Of a stretch of 64,000 bases of DNA, positions 25,175 through 36,000 are shown in pieces. The stretch comes from Bacteroides mediterraneensis (lineage in GTDB: Bacteria > Bacteroidota > Bacteroidia > Bacteroidales > Bacteroidaceae). The DNA lies in NCBI RefSeq assembly GCF_025993685.1, contig NZ_DAJPEN010000001.1:62001-126000 (forward strand). Reading direction: 5' to 3'. Position numbers and translations under genes: made by a program. The notes beneath the pieces were generated by a model. That model saw only the letters and a list, made by a program, of their open reading frames with translations. It was not told the DNA's origin and did no database searches. Position 1 is the first letter of the stretch. Each line of letters opens with the position of its first letter.

Positions 25175-26857
25175 TTAAGACTCAATCGGTTTGTCTGACA
25201 AGTTTGTGTTATCGTGCGGATGTTTCCAGATGCGCCACATATAGAAAGCACAATGGGTGAAGGCAAAGACAAAGGAGATGGTCAGCAGGGTTTTGTCCTC
25301 GTCCCATCCTACGCTCTGCTGGTGCCACAATCCCGTCACTACGCTCAAAATAGACAATATCAATCCTGTAAGGTTTAATACCATGTCACCTTTCCGGTGT
25401 TTTTGTCCGGGTTCCAGTTTGCTATGATGGATACCGTAGAAGGCATATACGTCCAGGCCGATGAGCATCCATAACACCAGTCGTATCCATGTATCGGCGG
25501 GAAGGAAACTCATCATACACAGGCAGGTGAGGATGCCCATGATGGGGACAAAGGGAACGAACGGGGTTTTGAAGGCCCGGTGTACGTGGGGCATGCTCTT
25601 GCGTACAACCAGTATGGCGGCGCAGACCAGTGTGAAGGCCAGCAATGTACCGATACTGGTCATCTCTCCCGCTACCTGTGCTGGAATGAAGCCGGCCAAC
25701 AAGCTGACTACGACCATGAAAAGGGCATTGCTGTGAACCGGTGTTCGGAAACGGGGGTTGATTTTGGAAAAGAACGGGGGAAGCAGTCCGTCGCGGCTCA
25801 TGCTCAGGAAGACACGGCTTTGTCCGAGCAGGGTGACCATGATGACCGAGCAATAACCGAACAGAATAGCCAGGATGATAGCTTTGTTCAGCCACGGATA
25901 AACGGGCTGGATGATACCTTGGGCATCGGGGTATCCCATTTTTTCAATGGCTACGGCCACCGGCGCAATCCCGACTTGTCCGCTGAATTCGGTGTAGTGT
26001 GCCACTCCTGTCATGACATGGGCGAAGAGGATATATAAAATGGTGCACACCAACAGAGATACTAAAATGCCGATAGGCATATCCCGTTTCGGATTTTTGG
26101 TCTCCTGAGCAGCGGTACTCACCGCATCAAACCCTAAAAAGGCAAAGAAGACGATGGCGGCCCCTCGGAAAATACCCGAAATGCCGAACTCACCCAACGT
26201 GCCGGTATTAGTCGGAATATAAGGTATGTAGTTGTCGCTTTGGATGAAGCGCCAGCCCAATACCACGAATATCAGAATCACCGCAATCTTCAGGAAGACA
26301 ATCAGTCCGTTAAAAAAGGAACTTCCGGCAGTACCCCGCATCAGAATCAGGCTCATGAGTATTACGATGACCATGGCTGGGATGTTCACGATACCTCCGT
26401 CCCACGGGCAGGCCGTGAATGCCTGGGGAAGTTCAATTCCTACTCCCTGCAGGAAGACGGTCATATAGCGGCTCCAGCTGATACTGACGGTGGTGGCGGC
26501 TACGGTATATTCCAGTACCAAATCCCATCCGATAATCCAGGCGATGAGTTCGCCCATGGTAGCATATGAATAGGTATAGGCACTTCCCGATACGGGAATC
26601 ATCGATGCAAATTCTGCATAGCAGAGACCCGCAAAGCAACAGCCAATTGCGGCAATGATGAATGAAAGCGTGATGGCCGGACCGGTGTAAGAAGCCGCCA
26701 CGGTTCCGGTGATGGAAAACAAGCCGGCTCCAATAATGACTCCCACTCCGAGTGCTATCAGACTGACGGGCCCCAATACCCGTTTGAGGGTGCCGCTTCC
26801 CGTTTCCTTGGCTTCAGCTTGTAAAGCCTCTATACTTTTTCGAATAAAAAGCCCCAT
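25175..26857 (-). CDS. APC-superfamily amino-acid permease (CAT-like)
   Basis: The 560-residue protein has about 14 hydrophobic segments and an N-terminal APC signature (GVGVIIGAGLFSITG, residues about 37-51), with the CAT-like FAFLGFDAVSTAAQE motif near the middle. It resembles cationic or branched amino-acid permeases; the true substrate cannot be told from sequence. It stands alone between cysQ and the efflux operon, with its own -7 box upstream. Confidence 0.88.
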   Translation of the reverse strand: MGLFIRKSIEALQAEAKETGSGTLKRVLGPVSLIALGVGVIIGAGLFSITGTVAASYTGPAITLSFIIAAIGCCFAGLCYAEFASMIPVSGSAYTYSYATMGELIAWIIGWDLVLEYTVAATTVSISWSRYMTVFLQGVGIELPQAFTACPWDGGIVNIPAMVIVILMSLILMRGTAGSSFFNGLIVFLKIAVILIFVVLGWRFIQSDNYIPYIPTNTGTLGEFGISGIFRGAAIVFFAFLGFDAVSTAAQETKNPKRDMPIGILVSLLVCTILYILFAHVMTGVAHYTEFSGQVGIAPVAVAIEKMGYPDAQGIIQPVYPWLNKAIILAILFGYCSVIMVTLLGQSRVFLSMSRDGLLPPFFSKINPRFRTPVHSNALFMVVVSLLAGFIPAQVAGEMTSIGTLLAFTLVCAAILVVRKSMPHVHRAFKTPFVPFVPIMGILTCLCMMSFLPADTWIRLVLWMLIGLDVYAFYGIHHSKLEPGQKHRKGDMVLNLTGLILSILSVVTGLWHQQSVGWDEDKTLLTISFVFAFTHCAFYMWRIWKHPHDNTNLSDKPIES

Positions 26858-26883
26858 GGTAATTGTATTTGTAAATTGTGCGG

Positions 26884-26891
26884 CAAAGATA
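26884..26891 (-). promoter_or_regulatory. -7 box for the amino-acid permease gene
   Basis: On the minus strand TATCTTTG matches TAnnTTTG and lies 27 bases before the ATG at 26857. The -33 element is not obvious. Confidence 0.55.
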
Positions 26892-26910
26892 CAAAAAATT
26901 ATGAAACATT

Positions 26911-28233
26911 TTATTTCAGGTATTGCGTCACCTTCCCGCTAAGTTGTAGCAGGGATATTTCACACATCTTCGTATCATATTCCGCAGAAAGGATGCGTTC
27001 TTCCGCATCGAGGAGACTTTTCTGTGCTTCACGCATTTCGATTCCGGACAAATCTCCCAGCAGGTAGCGTTCTTTGGCTATCTCGTGGTTCTCTTTGGCG
27101 GAAATCAGGTTCTGGCGTTCCAAGTTCAGCAAGCGGATGTTGTTGCGGTAGGCTTGCCACAGGTTACTCAGGTCGGCCCGGAGTCCTTGTTCCAGTTCGT
27201 CGCGGGCCAGCTGGGCGTTGCGGATGGCCAGACTGGCATTCCGTTTCTCGCGTTTCCGGTTGCCGTCGAAGAGGTTGAATCCTACGGTGATACCTCCGCT
27301 GAATCCCCAGTTGCTGCGCTGGCGGGTGGCATTGACATCGTATTTATTGAGGGTATAACCGTAACCGGCATTCAACCGTACATACGGATAGTTGCGCGAC
27401 AATACTTTTTTATAATCCAACTGGGCCAGTACGGTATTTTGGTCTGCTTGCAGCAAACTGGAGTTGGTTTGTAGGGTACTCTCCCACAAGGCGTTGAAAT
27501 CCAGGTTTTCGTTGACATCAATCACCGAGTCTTTCACACTGAGCGGGCGGTCCATATCTTTGGCGGCCATCAATTCGTTCAGGTTGATACGGGAAGTATG
27601 CACCAGTTCCCGTTGTTTGATATACTGCGCCCGGTCGGCATTGAAGTCCACGGTGGCCTGCTGATAATCCAGCCGGGAGAAGTTTCCGATGTGGTAGCGT
27701 TCTTCCACGATGCGCAGACGTTCCCGGGACAGCGACACGGCATAGCGGAAATTCTTCAACCGGATTTCCTGTTGGATGTAGTTATAGTATTCTGCCGTGA
27801 GGGTGGCGATGAAGTCCTCGATGGCAATCCGGGTGTTGGTGGCTCCCTGTCGTTCGAGCTCTTTCAGCTGCTTGTAAGTGGTACTGATGTTGAACCCGTC
27901 GAAAATCGTCCAGTTCAAATTGATACCTGCGTCCAAGGTTTGGTCGTACACGCCACGGAGCTTGGTGGTTTCTCCCGTTTCACGCGACTGGCTGTTGCTG
28001 TTGTCTGCGTTTCCGGTATAGCCGGCTGTCAGGTCCACCGTAGGCAGGTAGCCCGCATTTCCCAGGGTGACGTTGTTTTTACTCACCTGCTCTTCGTTGC
28101 GGGTGATGCGGAGTGAATAGTTGTTGGCCAATCCTTCTTCCAGGCATTGTTGCAAGGTATAGGTGTACTGGGCCTGTGCCGGAAGTCCCAGGCCCAGTAA
28201 AAGAAGTGCATAGTAAATAGACCGTTTTCTCAT
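26911..28233 (-). CDS. TolC-family outer-membrane efflux channel (RND operon)
   Basis: The 440-residue protein has a signal peptide (about 1-21, LGLPAQA) and two outer-membrane-efflux repeats rich in long coiled helices (for example ERLRIVEERYHIGNFSRLDY and EIAKERYLLGDLSGIEM). It forms the trimeric exit channel for the RND pump encoded just upstream, with which it overlaps by four bases (ATGA at 28230-28233), a sign of translational coupling. It is the last gene of the three-gene operon. Confidence 0.92.
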   Translation of the reverse strand: MRKRSIYYALLLLGLGLPAQAQYTYTLQQCLEEGLANNYSLRITRNEEQVSKNNVTLGNAGYLPTVDLTAGYTGNADNSNSQSRETGETTKLRGVYDQTLDAGINLNWTIFDGFNISTTYKQLKELERQGATNTRIAIEDFIATLTAEYYNYIQQEIRLKNFRYAVSLSRERLRIVEERYHIGNFSRLDYQQATVDFNADRAQYIKQRELVHTSRINLNELMAAKDMDRPLSVKDSVIDVNENLDFNALWESTLQTNSSLLQADQNTVLAQLDYKKVLSRNYPYVRLNAGYGYTLNKYDVNATRQRSNWGFSGGITVGFNLFDGNRKREKRNASLAIRNAQLARDELEQGLRADLSNLWQAYRNNIRLLNLERQNLISAKENHEIAKERYLLGDLSGIEMREAQKSLLDAEERILSAEYDTKMCEISLLQLSGKVTQYLK

Positions 28234-31200
28234 TTCTTTTCTTTTTTAGCGCGGTTAGTCGATATATAAGAATAAATGGCCGGTACGATGTACATCGTCA
28301 GGAAGGTGGAGACCAGCATACCGCCCACTACAGCTACTCCCATGGCGATGCGCTGGTTGGCCCCTTCGCCCGAAGCGAAGGCCAGCGGCAACAAGCCGAG
28401 GATGGTAGAGGCACTGGTCATCAGAATAGGGCGCAGACGCTGGAGGGCCGCATCGCGGATGGCCAGCATCTTTTCTTCGCCCGCCTCCTGTTTCTGGTTG
28501 GCAAATTCCACAATCAGAATACCGTTCTTGGCCACCAGTCCAATCAGCATGATGATACCAATCTGACTGAAGATGTTCATCGTGATGTCGCCAAAGCACA
28601 TGAAGACCAGGGCACCGGCGATGGCCAGCGGCACGGTGAGCATGATGATGAGCGGGTCTTTGAAACTTTCAAACTGTGCGGAAAGAATCAGGTAAATCAA
28701 AATCAGGGCCAGGATGAAGGCGAACATCAGGCTGGAGGAACTTTCGCGATATTCCTTGGAGTCGCCCGACAAGGCTGTGCGGAACGTGTCGTCCAGTACC
28801 TTTTCGGCAATCTTGTCCATCTCGTCCAGACCGTCGCCGATGGTTTTGCCTTCGGCCAGTCCCGCAGAAATGGTCGCAGAGATGAAGCGGTTATAATGAT
28901 ACAGTTTGGGCGGTGCCACAGCTTCCACAAATTCCACCAGGTTGTCCAGCTGTATCATCTCTCCCTTGTCGTTCCGGATATAAATCGACTTGATGTTGGC
29001 CGGTTGGTTACGTTGCTGGCGGTTGATTTGTCCGAGAATCTCATACTGCTTGCCATTCATGTAGAAATAGCCCATGCGCTGTCCGCTTAACCCGTATTGC
29101 AAGGTTTCTCCGATGTCGCGTACACTCACACCCATGGTGCCGGCCTTGTCGCGGTTGATTGTGACACGCATTTCCGGACTGCTGAACTTCAGGTCCACGT
29201 CGGCCATCTGGAAGGTCGGGTTATCGTATACTTGGGCTAGGAACTCTGGCAATACCTCCTGCAGCTTTTCGATGCTGACCGCCTGAAGCACATATTGTAC
29301 CGGCATACTGGCTCTTCGTCCGCCGAAAGAAGACTGCTGCTGTACGAAGGAACGCGCCTTGGTATGCGTACGGATGGCTTTGGAGATTTTTTCAGCTACT
29401 TCCATCTGGGTGTAATCGCGTTCCTTGATGTCTTTCAGGGTAACCTGGATGTTTCCGCTTCCACTCGATACGCGGGCCGTGACAAAGGCCGCATCCGGTA
29501 CGATGGAGTCGACCAGTGTGTTGATCTCTTCCGTATAGTCACGGATGTATTCATAGCTGGCTCCTTCTGCCGCACTGGTCCGGATGTTGATTTGCGAGCG
29601 GTCTTCCAGTGGGGCCATCTCGGCTGGAATATGGTTCCATAAGTAACCGATGAGGGCCAACGTAATCAGAATGAACGGGATAGCGATGATACGCTTGCGC
29701 AGAAAGGCCTGAAGGCTACGGGCATACAGGCGGTTCATGCCTTCGAAGAAAGGCTCCGTCTTCCGGTAAAACCAGTTTTGCTTTTCCCGGTGCTTCAACA
29801 GTTTGGTAGCCAGCATCGGGGTGAAGGTCAGGGCCGAGAAGGCCGAGATGATGACAGAGCCGGCCACCACGAAGCTGAATTCGCGGAAGAGGCGTCCACT
29901 GGTTCCTTCCATGAAGACAATCGGAATGAATACGGCGGCCAGGGTGATGGTGGTGGAAATCACGGCAAAGAAAATTTCTTTAGCCCCCTCGATACCAGCC
30001 TCAAACGGTTTCATGCCTCGTTCAATACGGATATAGATGTTTTCGGTCATCACGATGGCATCGTCGACCACCAGTCCCACCGACAGGACGACGGCCAGCA
30101 TGGTAAGTACGTTAATGGAGAATCCGGCGATATACATCACGAAGAAGGCTCCGATGAGGGAGACCGGAATTACGATACAGGGAATCAAGGTGACACGCCA
30201 GTCGCGCAGGAAAAGGAAGATGATGATAATCACCAGCGCGAAAGCCTCGTACACGGTACTTTCCACTTCTGCGATGGAGGCACGGATAAAGCGGGTGTTG
30301 TCGAAACCGTATGTGTATTCCACGTCGTCGGGCAAGTCTTTCTTCATCTGCTCCATGCGTTCGTACACGGCGTCGGCAATGTCGATGTGGTTGGCACCCG
30401 GTTGCGGAATGACGACGACACCCACCATGGGTACCCCGTTCATCTTCATGTAGCTCTTCAGGTCGGCCGGTCCCAGTTCCGCGTAACCGATGTCACTGAA
30501 GCGCACCACCTGTCCGTTTTGTTCTTTCAGGATGATGTTGTTGAATTCCTTCGCCGTATGCATTTGTCCCATGGTGCGCAGGGTCAGTTCCACAGTATTT
30601 CCTTCTATGCTTCCAGACGGAAGTTCCAGGTTCTGTTTGTCGATGGCATTCTTCACGTCTACTGGAGTGATGCTGTAGCCGGCCATTTTGACCGGGTCGA
30701 GCCACAGACGCATGGAATAACGTTTCTCTCCCCAAATGGAGACGCTGCTCACGTCGGGAATGGTTTGCAGTTGTTCCTTGACAGTCAGATCGGCAATCTC
30801 ACTCAGCTCCAGCAGGGAACGCGTATTACTTTGTATGGCTACCATCAGGATGGGGCTGGCATCAGCGTCGGCTTTGGATACGGTAGGAGGGTCACAGTCG
30901 CGGGGCAGGTAGCGCTGGGCACGCGACACCTTGTCGCGCACATCATTGGCCGCCGTTTCCAGGTCGACCGACAGTTCAAATTCTACGGTGATGCGGCATT
31001 GTCCCTGCTGGCTGGTACTCGACAGGGAACGGATGCCCGGAATCCCGTTGATGTTCTGTTCCAGTGGTTCTGTAATCTGGTTCTCAATTACTTCTGCATT
31101 GGCTCCCGGATAGCTGCAGGTCACGGAGATGATGGGGTTGTCCACCGAAGGGTATTCACGTACCCCCAGGGTGGTGTAGCCAATCAGTCCGAAAAGCAGG

Positions 31201-31262
31201 ATGATAATGGTGAGCACAGTGGCTAGTACGGGCCTTCTGATACTAAGTTCGGAGATATTCAT
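28230..31262 (-). CDS. RND-family multidrug efflux transporter (HAE1 type)
   Basis: The 1010-residue inner-membrane pump has the RND two-fold layout of 12 membrane helices and two large periplasmic loops. Hallmarks are the N-terminal ISELSIRRPVLATVLT, the proton-relay pair in VGLVVDDAIVMTENIY and the GLVAKNGILIVEFANQ segment of the second half. It exports amphipathic compounds such as drugs or bile acids with the adaptor and channel encoded on either side. Length is normal for the AcrB/HAE1 group. It follows the adaptor gene by 11 bases. The substrate range is unknown. Confidence 0.95.
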   Translation of the reverse strand: MNISELSIRRPVLATVLTIIILLFGLIGYTTLGVREYPSVDNPIISVTCSYPGANAEVIENQITEPLEQNINGIPGIRSLSSTSQQGQCRITVEFELSVDLETAANDVRDKVSRAQRYLPRDCDPPTVSKADADASPILMVAIQSNTRSLLELSEIADLTVKEQLQTIPDVSSVSIWGEKRYSMRLWLDPVKMAGYSITPVDVKNAIDKQNLELPSGSIEGNTVELTLRTMGQMHTAKEFNNIILKEQNGQVVRFSDIGYAELGPADLKSYMKMNGVPMVGVVVIPQPGANHIDIADAVYERMEQMKKDLPDDVEYTYGFDNTRFIRASIAEVESTVYEAFALVIIIIFLFLRDWRVTLIPCIVIPVSLIGAFFVMYIAGFSINVLTMLAVVLSVGLVVDDAIVMTENIYIRIERGMKPFEAGIEGAKEIFFAVISTTITLAAVFIPIVFMEGTSGRLFREFSFVVAGSVIISAFSALTFTPMLATKLLKHREKQNWFYRKTEPFFEGMNRLYARSLQAFLRKRIIAIPFILITLALIGYLWNHIPAEMAPLEDRSQINIRTSAAEGASYEYIRDYTEEINTLVDSIVPDAAFVTARVSSGSGNIQVTLKDIKERDYTQMEVAEKISKAIRTHTKARSFVQQQSSFGGRRASMPVQYVLQAVSIEKLQEVLPEFLAQVYDNPTFQMADVDLKFSSPEMRVTINRDKAGTMGVSVRDIGETLQYGLSGQRMGYFYMNGKQYEILGQINRQQRNQPANIKSIYIRNDKGEMIQLDNLVEFVEAVAPPKLYHYNRFISATISAGLAEGKTIGDGLDEMDKIAEKVLDDTFRTALSGDSKEYRESSSSLMFAFILALILIYLILSAQFESFKDPLIIMLTVPLAIAGALVFMCFGDITMNIFSQIGIIMLIGLVAKNGILIVEFANQKQEAGEEKMLAIRDAALQRLRPILMTSASTILGLLPLAFASGEGANQRIAMGVAVVGGMLVSTFLTMYIVPAIYSYISTNRAKKEKK

Positions 31263-31273
31263 ACGGCAGAAAG

Positions 31274-32350
31274 TTAGTTGATTTGGTCAAGAATTACCGG
31301 CATGCCGGTGCGGAGTTGAAGGGTACCGGAGGTCAGGATGGTATCTCCGGCCGACAATCCTTTCAGAATCTGTACTTCTGCTTCCGTACGGATACCGATT
31401 TCCACATCCACCGGTTCGGCCACTCCCGAGCGGTATAGGAAGACCTTGTTTTTCCCCATTTCCGGGACGATGGCTTCCGACGGAATGGCGATGGCATTTT
31501 GAATTTCTTTCTGTTTCAGTTCGATGTCCGCATAGCGTCCGGGCAACAGTTCCCCATTCCGGTTCGGATAGAGGGCGCGGACGGTTAGTGTATGGGTTTC
31601 TTCATTGATGCGTGATTCCGTGGCATAAACTTGGGAATTGAAGGTTTCCAGTCGCCCTTCAATCTTGAAGGTCAGGTTCGTGCCTTTCTTGATTTCACGG
31701 GCATAACGTTCTGGTACGGCAAATTCCACCTTGAGCGGAGTGATTTTCGTCAGTTTGGCGATGACGGTTGTGGGGGAGGCGTAAGCTCCCAGGCTGACCT
31801 GCCGCAGTCCGATGATACCGTCGAACGGAGCACGGAGTTCCGTCATGGCAATGTTTGCTTTCACGTTCTCGATGTCTGCATTCAGGGTAGCCAGTTCCGT
31901 TTTCACCTGTTCGTAGGCTTCTTTGCTCACCGCATCGCGTTGCAGCAAGGCATTCTGACGGAATACACGGTCTTCGGCCAGTGGCATCTGGGCCTCCAGC
32001 CGTTTCAGCTGGGCTTGCAACTGGCTGTCGTTCACTTTGGCCAGCAGTTGGCCTTTGGACACGAAAGAGCCCTCCGTGAAATCAATGCTTGTGATTTTTC
32101 CGGAGGTCTCAAACGATAAGTCTACTTCCTCATCCGGCATCAGTTTACCACTGACAAACAGCTGGTCGGTGAGCAAATGAGGTTTGAGTATTTTTGCATT
32201 TACGTTGAGTGCTTTGGACTTGCCGGTGGGCACTTGCTTCTCGGCAGCTTCCAGTTCTTCATTCTTCCAAGGGGTAAACGTGTGAATCCCTAAGGCAATG
32301 ACTCCTGCCCCTATCACTACGATGATTCCCCATTTGATGCGTTTGTCCAT
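31274..32350 (-). CDS. RND efflux periplasmic adaptor subunit
   Basis: The 358-residue membrane-fusion protein has one N-terminal membrane anchor (about 7-27). Barrel-sandwich lipoyl halves (SGKITSIDFTEGSFVSKGQLL and AMTELRAPFDGIIG) flank a helical hairpin, followed by beta-barrel and membrane-proximal domains. It bridges the RND pump and TolC. It is the first gene of the operon and is preceded by a perfect TATATTTG -7 box. Confidence 0.93.
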   Translation of the reverse strand: MDKRIKWGIIVVIGAGVIALGIHTFTPWKNEELEAAEKQVPTGKSKALNVNAKILKPHLLTDQLFVSGKLMPDEEVDLSFETSGKITSIDFTEGSFVSKGQLLAKVNDSQLQAQLKRLEAQMPLAEDRVFRQNALLQRDAVSKEAYEQVKTELATLNADIENVKANIAMTELRAPFDGIIGLRQVSLGAYASPTTVIAKLTKITPLKVEFAVPERYAREIKKGTNLTFKIEGRLETFNSQVYATESRINEETHTLTVRALYPNRNGELLPGRYADIELKQKEIQNAIAIPSEAIVPEMGKNKVFLYRSGVAEPVDVEIGIRTEAEVQILKGLSAGDTILTSGTLQLRTGMPVILDQIN

Positions 32351-32386
32351 GTGTTTGTTAGATTAAGGTTAAAACGATATACTTGG

Positions 32387-32394
32387 CAAATATA
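32387..32394 (-). promoter_or_regulatory. -7 box for the RND operon
   Basis: On the minus strand TATATTTG matches TAnnTTTG, 37 bases before the adaptor ATG at 32350. No TTTG lies at the ideal distance. Confidence 0.55.
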
Positions 32395-32868
32395 TGAATT
32401 TATGGGAGGAATTCTATGTGTTTCATACTTTTTATAAAATAGGAAAGGCTTTTATTGGGATGGTGATTGAAACGTTAACTGTAAATAGTGGAATGGTCTT
32501 GTGAGTTGTGCTGTATGTTGATAATTAGTGGTCTATGGTGATTCTCTTATTCTATAGCCTTTATGGTTCCTGACCTTATTGATTATATTAGATTCCACTG
32601 TCAGAAGAATAACTTTTATCTTGCTATTTCATAGCCTTTTCTGTTTCTAAATTAATCCTTTTAGGTAGTTATTTAAGAGTGCGCCTTTTATTCCCTTTTG
32701 CTTTTAGAGAGGAAAGACTCCGATGGATTCCAGTTTCCTTTCGATAAGACATCAAATGATTGTTGCTGTAAGTGAAAGAATACGCTCAGATATAGTTGGA
32801 GGCTGATTATTGGTTGAATAATTATATAGTTTGGCATTTTTGTGGTATAGGTTTCAGTGTAGGTTATC

Positions 32869-32876
32869 TACATTTG
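32869..32876 (+). promoter_or_regulatory. Candidate -7 box for PUL2
   Basis: TACATTTG matches TAnnTTTG. If used, transcription would begin near 32883 and leave about 160 bases of leader before susC. The nearest TTTG upstream is 26 bases away, which is too far, so an activator may be needed. Confidence 0.4.
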
Positions 32877-33042
32877 CATTAAAAGACAAATGTTTAAATT
32901 ATAACTTATAACTATGAATAAATACCTATGGAATAACTCAACCTGATTTTTTATGTTTATCAGGAGTCAATGGTTGGTCTATTGTTTCCTGTAGAGAGTA
33001 AAGTATAACTTCTGTACATTTTAAATCTAATATCAAAAATAA

Positions 33043-36000
33043 ATGGTCAAAAAAATCTTATTTTTATTCCTAATTTTGTTTGCATCTTCCCTTGGGGCAC
33101 AAAATGTGGCTATAACAGGGACAGTGACCGATGCAAATGGTGAACCTCTGATAGGTGTGAATGTGGTGATAAAGGGCACTTCGACAGGTGCTATCACGGA
33201 CTTGGATGGTACTTTTTCGGTTAATGGAAAGCAAGGAGACATAATGGTGTTTACGTATATTGGTATGGAAACGAAGGAAGTTCCATTTCAGGGAACACCA
33301 TTGCGAGTGGTATTGAAAGATGATACGAAGGTGCTGGATGAAGTTGTGGTGGTGGGATACGGTTCTCAGAAGAAGGTGAACTTGACTGGTTCGGTGGCAA
33401 CCGTCAATTTTTCTGATGAAACGCTTTCTCGCCCGGTGACTACGGTGTCTGCAGCCTTATCAGGTATGGCTGCCGGTTTGAATGTGATGACTACCAGCAG
33501 TAAACCAAATTCAGAAAGTGCTTCAGTACTGATTCGTGGTAATGGTACGTTGAATGATTCAAGTCCGTTGATTTTGGTTGATGGTATGGAGATGGACTTA
33601 AATCAGATCAATCCCAATGATATAGCTTCGATTTCAGTTCTGAAGGATGCTGCTTCTTGTGCAATTTATGGTAACCGTGGTGCCAATGGTGTTATTTTGG
33701 TGACTACGAAACAAGGCACTGATGGCAAGATTAATGTATCTTATTCGGGCAAATTTTCACTGAATACGCCTGCCAGACTTATCCATCAGGTATCCAATTA
33801 TGCCGATTATATGGAGCTGATGAATGAAGCTGCGACCAACAGTGGTCAGGCTGCCTTATTCACACAATCAACAATTAATCAATGGCGTGCTGCTGAAAAG
33901 GACCCTAACGGTATTTCTGAATCTGGTTATCCAAACTATGTTGCTTATCCTAATACTGATTGGTATGATGAAGTGTACAATCCTAAATGGATGCAAGAGC
34001 ATACCGTTACTGTAACGGGTGCAGAGAAACGTACAACTTATAATTTGAGTGCTACCTATGTAGACAATCCGGGCTTGGCCGACAACTCAGGCATGAAGAA
34101 ATACTATATGCGTTCCAATATCGAATCGAAGATTTCCGACTTTCTGAAGGTAGGTTTGCGTGCCTGGGGCTATCATACCGATCAGGAACGTAACAATATT
34201 GATGACCTGAACGGTAATATGATGCAGAAGGCTACTCCGGGTACTTATCCCTATTATGATGGCGCTTATGGTTCGCCTGCAGCAACTGAGGAAGACCCTG
34301 TTTCAACAAATCCTGTTTATTTTATGAACCGTCAGGGTGGTTTCTACAAGCAGACCAAGTTCTATGTCAATCCCTATGTTAAGATTGACTTTCTGAAACA
34401 CTTCTCGCTGAGTTATAACTTCTATTATGACCACTTCCGTAATGAGCAATTTTTGCATGATACGGATTACCGTGAACAAAAGAATTTCCGTACAGGAATC
34501 GTCACGAGTACTCCTCCTACCTCTGAGACATTGGCTGAGGATATTGTATATTATTATATCGATGGAGACCAAAGTTGGAAGAGCAGCACAGTGTTGAATT
34601 ACGGGCAGGTGTTCAACAAAAAGCATGATGTGGCAGCTATGATTGGTTATGAGGAATACCGTAAATGGCGCCGTACGACAGATGTGAGCAAAAAAGGTAT
34701 GGTTGATTCTGGTCTGACAGATTTTGATGCTATGAGTGAGCCTAATTATTTGTCTGGTAATACGACAGAATATTCGTCTCGTTCGCTCTTTGGCCGTTTT
34801 ACCTATGCTTATGACTCTCGCTATTTGTTTGAAGTCAATATGCGTTATGATGGTTCGTCACGTTTCGCTCCTGAAAGTCGCTGGGGAATTTTCCCGTCGT
34901 TCTCGGCAGGTTGGCGTATTTCGGAAGAAAACTTTATGAAAAACCTTGGCTGGTTCGATAATTTGAAATTGCGTGCTTCTTGGGGTAAGTTAGGTAATAA
35001 TTCGATTGGTAACTATGATTGGCAGGCGCTTTATGGCATTAAGCAGTATGTGTTTGGCAATTCGCTTATTTCAGGTCTTGGCATGACATCCTTCTCCAAC
35101 TACAATCTGGAATGGGAGGCTACCACTGTTACCAATCTGGGTCTTGATTTTGCTATACTGAACAATCGTTTGACAGGTACCATAGAATGGTATAACAAAG
35201 TGACCAACGGTATTTTGTATAACCCGACTTTGTCGCCTACGTTGTCTTATTTTAGTTCTCCAAAAGAAAATATAGCAGAGGTAACCAATCGCGGTGTTGA
35301 ACTCACATTGGGCTGGCAGGATCATGTTAATGGCTTTGCTTATAACATTTCTGGCAATTTCTCGTTCAACAAGAATGAGGTGACTAAATATAAAGGAGAA
35401 TTGCAACGTGGTTGGGTTGACGGGGTATGGACCACCAATTTGGGAGATGTGTCAACCGGTGGGGATACTCGTATTGTTGAAGGGCATACGATGAACGAAT
35501 ATTACATGCTCAAGCTGTATCATGGTAATGGCAGTGCATTCAATGTCGATGGGTCTGTGAATCCTAATGGAGGTCCTAAAGACGGTATGATACGTACTGA
35601 ACAGGATATGAAGTGGTTGCAGGCCATGGTGAATGCCGGTTATGAGTTTTATCCTTCACAGGGTATTGGTAAAGACCGTATCTGGTATGGTGATATCATT
35701 TATGCTGACCTCAACGGTGATGGTATTTATGGTAGCGACAACGACCGTGACTTTATTGGTTATTCGGCTACTCCTAAATTCTACTATGGTTTTCAGGCCA
35801 GTGCTTCGTGGAAAGGATTCGATCTTTCTATGAACTGGGCTGGTGCTGCAGGATTCAAGATTCAGTGGTATACACAGACACAGAACAGTACGGTGATGAC
35901 TCGTGGCTATGGTATCGGTAAGGATGTAGGTTACGATCATTATTTCTATGATCCGGAGAACCCTGAGGATCCTCGTACAAACATCACTTCTAAGAATACT

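Larger units (their letters stand above)
32351..33042. other. 692-base non-coding region between the RND operon and PUL2
   Basis: This A+T-rich stretch separates two divergent operons. I see no convincing gene in it. The left end holds the RND promoter (32387-32394). The right part holds a candidate -7 box (32869-32876), a ten-codon frame (MNKYLWNNST, 32914-32946) and a short hairpin (CCTGAT 32942-32947 with ATCAGG 32959-32964) before susC. The 430 bases between show nothing I can assign; an unrecognised small RNA or a decayed regulator gene is possible. Confidence 0.6.

Noticed and set aside
29778..31226. 482-codon open frame on the + strand
   Set aside because: It is antisense to the RND pump gene, has a His/Asp/Gly-rich composition without any domain, and is explained by codon bias of the real gene.
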